Of a stretch of 8,674 bases of DNA, positions 5,412-8,674 are shown piece after piece. The notes under the pieces are model-generated. The model saw only the letters and a program-made list of their open reading frames with translations, was not told the DNA's origin and made no database searches. The stretch's first letter is position 1. Each line of letters begins with the position of its first letter. A program made the position numbers and the translations under genes. This DNA comes from Thermococcus sp. (lineage in GTDB: Archaea; Methanobacteriota_B; Thermococci; Thermococcales; Thermococcaceae), in the NCBI GenBank assembly GCA_015522395.1, contig WAMH01000099.1, positions 1 to 8,674 of the forward strand, in the 5' to 3' direction.

Positions 5412-6335
5412 CTAGTGCCTCTTTATCCTGAAGTCTATGGGGTTTTCCAGACCCCAGAACCTGCAGAAGGAGCAGACCTCGCCGCTCGACGGCATGCCGC
5501 AGACCTTGCACTCCCTAAGTTCAGCCTCCTCCAGTTCGGCCTCGAAGAGGTGCTTTTTCCGCAGGTAGCCCTTGACGAAGTTTATCTTGGTTCCTGGCCT
5601 CCTCTCCTCCATCTCGTTGAGGATTGATTTCCACTCCAGCGTAGTCGCTCCCCTCGCGTGCGGGCACTCGTCTATCTCGTACTCTATGCCGTTGGCTAGG
5701 GCGTAGGCGACAACCTCCCTCTCTGTTACCTCGTAGAGCGGTTTAACCTTCTTCACGAGCTTTCCGTTGAAACCACTCGGCGTCACCGGTCCCTGCTTAG
5801 CTAAGTACTGCGTGTTCCAGTTCATTATGTTGTTGAAGATGAAGCTCGCCTCGTCGTCGAGGTTGTGGCCGGTGGCAACGACGTCAAAGCCATTGTCGTA
5901 GGCGAACTTGTTGAAGATGTAGCGCTTCGTTAAGCCGCAGTAGGAGCAGGTCGGCCTTCTCGTCCTCACCTCGCCGATTCCAGCGCCCAAAAGCTCCCTC
6001 ACGCGGACGATGTGGAGGGGAGCACCTATCTTCTCGCACTGCATCTTCGCGTATTTCTCACCTTTTTCGCTGTACTCGCCTATTCCGAGGTTTATGTGGA
6101 GGCATTCAATATCGTAGCCGAACTTCTTGAGGATGTAAGCTGTAACCGCTGAATCCTTTCCGCCCGAGACGACAACCAAGACCCTCTCATCTGGTTTGAG
6201 CATCTTGTAGCGCTCGATGGTTCGCTTCACCTTTCTCTCGAAGTACTCCGTGAAGTGCTCCTCGCAGAGGTACATTTTTGGGTAGTGGAGCTTGATGAAG
6301 GCCGGCCTATCGCAGAATTTGCACTTCATTGTCAT
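5412..6335 (-). CDS. ttuA: tRNA 2-thiouridine synthase, TtuA/NcsA-type (TIGR00269 family)
   Basis: 307 residues from the chosen start. In order: an N-terminal zinc finger (C5, C8, C24, H27), the ATP pyrophosphatase P-loop VVSGGKDSAV (55-64), TCSYCG (C130, C133) with C224 of DECPHARG as the three cysteines that hold a catalytic [4Fe-4S] cluster, ATGHNLDDEA (154-163), and a C-terminal zinc finger (C276, C279, C288, C291). This arrangement is that of TtuA, which adenylates U54 in the tRNA T loop and replaces its oxygen with sulfur, stabilising tRNA in thermophiles; the sulfur normally comes from a ubiquitin-like carrier, not seen here. The related NcsA thiolates U34, and sequence alone does not fully exclude it. 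Start: a GTG at 6342-6344 would add three residues but overlaps the GGTGA site (6341-6345); the ATG at 6333-6335 lies five bases after that site. The gene is apparently monocistronic. Confidence 0.9.
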   Translation of the reverse strand: MTMKCKFCDRPAFIKLHYPKMYLCEEHFTEYFERKVKRTIERYKMLKPDERVLVVVSGGKDSAVTAYILKKFGYDIECLHINLGIGEYSEKGEKYAKMQCEKIGAPLHIVRVRELLGAGIGEVRTRRPTCSYCGLTKRYIFNKFAYDNGFDVVATGHNLDDEASFIFNNIMNWNTQYLAKQGPVTPSGFNGKLVKKVKPLYEVTEREVVAYALANGIEYEIDECPHARGATTLEWKSILNEMEERRPGTKINFVKGYLRKKHLFEAELEEAELRECKVCGMPSSGEVCSFCRFWGLENPIDFRIKRH

Positions 6336-6340
6336 TTCTC

Positions 6341-6345
6341 TCACC
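6341..6345 (-). promoter_or_regulatory. Ribosome binding site that decides the ttuA start
   Basis: GGTGA on the minus strand, five bases before the ATG at 6333-6335. It overlaps the alternative GTG start at 6342-6344 and so argues against it. Confidence 0.6.
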
Positions 6346-6362
6346 GAGAGGGGATCAACCGG

Positions 6363-6375
6363 AAGTTTTTAACCT
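6363..6375 (-). promoter_or_regulatory. TATA box of the TtuA-like gene
   Basis: On the minus strand AAGGTTAAAAACT, about 35 bases before the ATG at 6335. This leaves a leader of about ten bases containing the GGTGA site. Confidence 0.55.
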
Positions 6376-6382
6376 TTCCCGC

Positions 6383-6442
6383 CCAGTGCCGGCCCGGCCA
6401 ACCGAGTGCCATCACGACTCAGCCAGTGCCGGTTTCGTCATC
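6383..6442. repeat. Three tandem 20-base units sharing AGTGCC
   Basis: On the + strand AGTGCC occurs at 6385-6390, 6405-6410 and 6425-6430, an exact period of 20 bases. The outer units share CCAGTGCCGG (6383-6392 and 6423-6432); the middle one reads CGAGTGCCAT. The unit length matches the guide-plus-box spacing of a C/D RNA, and part of such a signature lies on the minus strand here. Confidence 0.55.
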
Positions 6443-6444
6443 TC
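6397..6444 (-). ncRNA. Possible degenerate C/D box RNA
   Basis: On the minus strand: C box ATGACGA (6435-6441), 12-base guide (6423-6434), D' box CTGA (6419-6422), 3-base linker, C' box GTGATGG (6409-6415), then a 12-base guide (6397-6408). At the place where a D box is needed the sequence is CGGG (6393-6396), which lacks the GA required for a kink-turn. An AT-rich stretch lies about 26 bases before the C box, the same spacing as for the two clear guide RNAs. The first half is perfect and the end is not, so this may be a decayed gene, a variant or chance. I recognise no rRNA target for either guide. Confidence 0.3.
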
Positions 6445-6462
6445 CGTCCTGTATTGGCATAG

Positions 6463-6472
6463 TTTTTTAAAT
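6463..6472 (+). promoter_or_regulatory. TATA box of the MarC-family gene (leaderless)
   Basis: TTTTTTAAAT, centred 25 bases before the ATG at 6493, with no Shine-Dalgarno sequence between. Being nearly symmetrical, it could also serve the minus strand toward 6444. Confidence 0.6.
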
Positions 6473-6492
6473 TGCTTTCCCCAGCTTCCAGC

Positions 6493-7107
6493 ATGAGCGA
6501 GCTTGAAGCGATACTGAGTGCATCACTCCTCATGCTCATCATGATAGACCCGAGCGACAAGATACTCCTCGTCAGCTTCCTGCGCGAGGACTTTAATATA
6601 GAGGACATAAGGGCCCTCATCCTCCGCGCAAACCTCATAGGTTTCGTCCTGCTGGCCAGCTTCGCCGTTGCCGGTCAAATAATCCTCCAGGACGTATTTC
6701 ACATCGACATCAACGCCCTCCGCGTTGCCGGGGGCTTCGTGCTCTTCAAGATAGGCTTAGACGCCCTCGAGAGCGGTGGAATGTTCACCCTCAAGAGGGA
6801 GAGGGACATATTAGCTTTGGCGGCAGTGCCGGTTGCGATGCCCCTCATAGCCGGGCCGGCCGCGATAACGGCGGTGATAACCCTTACTGCCGAGCAGGGC
6901 TACGTCGTCTCGCTCACCGCGACGGCCATAGCAATAGCGCTCGTTGCCCTCTCGATGTTCGTAGCGCTCTACATGATGAAGTCGGTGAACAAGACCGCAC
7001 TGAGCATCACGATAAGGATAATCGGTCTCTTCATCATGGCCATAGGAGCGCAGATGATGGTTGAAGGTGTCGTCGGCATTTACCTTCTCATGACCTCAAG
7101 CGCGTAG
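6493..7107 (+). CDS. MarC-family (UPF0056) integral membrane protein
   Basis: 204 residues with six hydrophobic segments, the usual size and topology of the family. Landmarks: LIMIDPSDKI (16-25) at the position of the family's DPxGNxP-like first loop, RVAGGFVLFKIGLDAL in the third helix, AVPVAMPLIAGPAAITAVI (the conserved proline/glycine helix), and RIIGLFIMAIGAQMMVEGV near the C-terminus. MarC proteins were named from the E. coli mar locus, but a role in drug resistance has not held up and the transported substrate is unknown. Start: a TTG at 6472 extends the frame by seven residues but lies within the TATA region; the ATG at 6493 is 25 bases from the TATA centre and is the likely leaderless start. 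hisS follows 51 bases downstream with its own promoter. Confidence 0.88.
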   Translation: MSELEAILSASLLMLIMIDPSDKILLVSFLREDFNIEDIRALILRANLIGFVLLASFAVAGQIILQDVFHIDINALRVAGGFVLFKIGLDALESGGMFTLKRERDILALAAVPVAMPLIAGPAAITAVITLTAEQGYVVSLTATAIAIALVALSMFVALYMMKSVNKTALSITIRIIGLFIMAIGAQMMVEGVVGIYLLMTSSA

Positions 7108-7116
7108 CTGGGCTAA

Positions 7117-7126
7117 CCTTTTAACC
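7117..7126 (+). promoter_or_regulatory. TATA box of hisS
   Basis: CCTTTTAACC, with the TTTTAA core at 7119-7124, about 38 bases before the hisS ATG. Initiation near 7147 would leave a short leader containing the GAGGGGGG purine run (7145-7152) that serves as ribosome binding site. Confidence 0.55.
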
Positions 7127-7158
7127 ACCTCTGTCTTTCTCCAAGAGGGGGGCTGAGG

Positions 7159-8469
7159 ATGAAGAGGCTTGAGAAGGTTAAGGGAACGCGGGATCTGCTC
7201 CCGGAGGAGATGGCGAAGAGGAGGTGGGTGTTTGAGAGAATCCGCGAGGTCTTCGAGCGCTATAACTTTCACGAGGTTCTCACACCGACCTTTGAGTACA
7301 CCGAGCTTTTTAAACTGAGGAGCGGGGAAGAGGTGGTCGAACAGCTCTACGCCTTCGACGACAAGGGCGGCAGAAACCTCTCGCTCCGCCCGGACATGAC
7401 GTCGAGCGTCGCTCGCCTGTACGTCAACTCCTTCCAGAACGCGCCGAAGCCGGTGAAGTGGTACTATATAGCGAACATGTTCCGCTACGAGGAACCCCAG
7501 AGCGGCCGCTTTAGGGAGTTCTGGCAGGCGGGGGTGGAGCTCATCGGTAGCGATAAAGTTGAGGCCGATGCGGAGGTTATAGCGCTCTTCGTCGAGAGCT
7601 ACCTCGCGACCGGTTTAGAGGACTTCACCGTCAACATCGGCGACCGCGTTCTCCTCGACGAGTTCGCCAAGATGCTCGGCGTTGAGGACGACATTGGCCT
7701 GATGAGGCTCATAGACAAGAAGGACAAGATGAGCAGGGAGGACTTTGTGGGAGCGCTCAGGGAGTTCGGTTTGAGCGATGGGGGCGTTGAGAAGGTCCTC
7801 GCGCTGGTTGGAATTAAGGGCCTCCCCGATGAGGTTCTGCCGAAGGCGGAGGAGCTTTTCACGAGCGATGAAGCAAAAGCCGAAATTAAGAGGCTCTACG
7901 AACTCGTTGACCTTCTCGATGCCTACGGAGTCTCCAAGTGGATCAGAATCGACCTCGGGATCGCGCGCGGTTTCGACTACTACACCAGCTTGGTCTTCGA
8001 GGCGATAGCTCCAAACGACCTCGGAATCGGCTCCATCGGTGGGGGCGGTAGGTACGACAACCTGATAGAGGTCTTCGGCGGAAAGCCAACACCGGCTACC
8101 GGCTTCGCCATAGGAATAGAGCGCCTCATCCCGATCCTTGAGTGGAAGGGCCTCATACCAGAGCCAAAGCTGAGACCCGAGGTCTACGTGGTTCCGATTG
8201 GGAAGGAGGGGGAGGTTAGAAAGGCCGCCGTTGAGGTGGTTTCGGCCCTCAGGGAGGCAGGTGTAAGAGGAGACATCGAGCTGACCGGCAGGAAGGTGGG
8301 GAAGGCCCTTGACTACGCGGACAGGCTTAAAGTGCCTTACGTCGTCCTCATCGGGAAGAGGGACCTCGCCGAAGGCAAGGTAACTATAAGGGACATGGAA
8401 ACAGGGGAGCAGAAAACCGTTGAGAAGGAAAGCGCCGTGGAGGAGATCCTGAGACTTTTGGGGCTTTAA
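7159..8469 (+). CDS. hisS: Histidyl-tRNA synthetase (class II)
   Basis: 436 residues, full length. The N-terminus KVKGTRDLLPEEM (7-19) is the family's entry motif. Class II motif 1 surrounds HEVLTPTFEYTELF (38-51). Then come LRPDMTSSVARLY (76-88) and motif 2, MFRYEEPQSGRFREFWQ (107-123), with the ATP-binding arginines. The histidine-specific signature LGIARGFDYYTS (267-278) is followed by GGGGRYDNL (294-302) and motif 3, ATGFAIGIERL (313-323). The last 95 or so residues form the anticodon-binding domain (EVYVVPIG ... VVLIGKRDL). It charges tRNA-His with histidine using ATP in the cytosol, probably as a homodimer. The ATG at 7159 follows a purine-rich GAGGGGGG site. The gene appears to be transcribed alone. 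A 290-residue open frame on the opposite strand is a codon-bias shadow. Confidence 0.97.
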   Translation: MKRLEKVKGTRDLLPEEMAKRRWVFERIREVFERYNFHEVLTPTFEYTELFKLRSGEEVVEQLYAFDDKGGRNLSLRPDMTSSVARLYVNSFQNAPKPVKWYYIANMFRYEEPQSGRFREFWQAGVELIGSDKVEADAEVIALFVESYLATGLEDFTVNIGDRVLLDEFAKMLGVEDDIGLMRLIDKKDKMSREDFVGALREFGLSDGGVEKVLALVGIKGLPDEVLPKAEELFTSDEAKAEIKRLYELVDLLDAYGVSKWIRIDLGIARGFDYYTSLVFEAIAPNDLGIGSIGGGGRYDNLIEVFGGKPTPATGFAIGIERLIPILEWKGLIPEPKLRPEVYVVPIGKEGEVRKAAVEVVSALREAGVRGDIELTGRKVGKALDYADRLKVPYVVLIGKRDLAEGKVTIRDMETGEQKTVEKESAVEEILRLLGL

Positions 8470-8522
8470 CTCAAGTCCCCTTCTCAACCCTGGACTCTTC
8501 TGCCCTCTTTCTCATTCGGCAG

Positions 8523-8549
8523 ACTCGTATCATCTTGCGAGTGGTTTTT
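8523..8549 (+). terminator. Possible hisS terminator: hairpin plus T-run
   Basis: ACTCG (8523-8527) pairs with CGAGT (8538-8542) around a 10-base loop, followed by GG and five T (8545-8549). It lies 54 bases after the hisS stop. The stem is short, but archaeal termination depends mainly on the T-run. Confidence 0.45.
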
Positions 8550-8556
8550 CATCGGT

Positions 8557-8561
8557 AAAAA
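8557..8561 (-). terminator. T-run terminating the right-edge minus-strand gene
   Basis: Five A on the + strand give a T5 run on the minus strand, 14 bases after the stop codon at 8576-8578. Together with the T-run at 8545-8549 it separates two convergent genes. Confidence 0.35.
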
Positions 8562-8575
8562 GAATGGAATGAAGA

Positions 8576-8674
8576 TCACTCTACCCAGTGACCGTCCTCA
8601 TAGATGGCAACGTCCGGCCCATAAACAGGATAGGCGGTGATGACCTCGTAGTAGGTGTAGCCGCTGTAGTACTC
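8576..8674 (-). CDS. C-terminal end of an unrecognised protein (partial)
   Basis: The last 32 codons of a frame that enters from the right edge and stops at TGA (8576-8578). The fragment starts EYYSGYTYYEVITAYPVYGP and ends IYEDGHWVE. It is strongly tyrosine-rich (8 of 32) with no basic residue apart from one histidine, so a soluble or cell-surface beta-rich ending is more likely than a membrane helix. Codon use looks like that of the neighbouring genes. No family can be named from this little sequence. It converges with hisS, leaving 106 bases between the two stops. Confidence 0.6.
   Translation of the reverse strand, partial: EYYSGYTYYEVITAYPVYGPDVAIYEDGHWVE

Noticed and set aside
6472..6492. 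TTG start extending the MarC protein by seven residues
   Set aside because: It falls in the TATA region; the ATG at 6493 sits exactly where a leaderless transcript would begin.
7615..8487. Long open frame (290 codons) on the minus strand
   Set aside because: It lies opposite hisS, whose class II synthetase motifs are unmistakable; high-GC codon bias leaves the opposite strand open. The translation shows no domain.

Overview
The window looks like the chromosome of a high-GC hyperthermophilic archaeon of the Thermococcales, most likely Thermococcus. Evidence: an MfnA-type PLP decarboxylase, a DUF131/TIGR00304 small membrane protein, an archaeal TtuA/NcsA-type tRNA thiolase, frequent AGG/AGA/ATA codons, GGTGA ribosome binding sites, short TTTTAA/TTAAAA TATA boxes about 25 nt before starts, and leaderless genes. 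I see no tRNA, rRNA, CRISPR or insertion sequence.

Layout. 1-941 (-): N-terminal part of a MOP-superfamily polysaccharide/lipid-glycan flippase, running off the left edge. 942-1178: a 237-base gap holding two tandem C/D box guide RNAs on the + strand (about 1027-1085 and 1116-1171), each behind its own near-identical TATA element. 1179-2345 (-): mfnA, aspartate/tyrosine decarboxylase. 2378-3565 (-): CPA2-type cation/proton antiporter, translationally coupled to a DUF131 membrane protein at 3567-3815 (-). 3816-3893: short divergent promoter region. 3894-4592 (+): leaderless HAD phosphatase overlapping by 32 bases a SEC59/DGK1-like CTP-dependent lipid kinase (4561-5196, +) whose Shine-Dalgarno sequence lies inside the HAD gene. 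5197-5411: 215 bases with strong hairpins and a possible 46-codon ORF. 5412-6335 (-): TtuA-like tRNA 2-thiolation enzyme. 6336-6492: divergent promoter region with a 20-base periodic repeat and half of a C/D box RNA signature. 6493-7107 (+): leaderless MarC-family membrane protein. 7159-8469 (+): histidyl-tRNA synthetase. 8576-8674 (-): C-terminal end of an unrecognised tyrosine-rich protein.

How the genes relate. Much of the window serves translation: hisS charges tRNA-His, the TtuA-like enzyme thiolates tRNA, and the two C/D RNAs carry guides that, against rRNA sequence recalled from memory, match conserved decoding-region sites of 16S rRNA (10 contiguous bases each for the two guides of the second RNA). 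A second theme is the membrane: flippase, antiporter, DUF131 protein, lipid kinase and MarC protein. MfnA probably supplies beta-alanine for coenzyme A. Most genes are ordinary housekeeping. The parts that gene-only annotation would miss are the tandem guide RNAs, the structured 5197-5411 gap and the repeat at 6383-6442.
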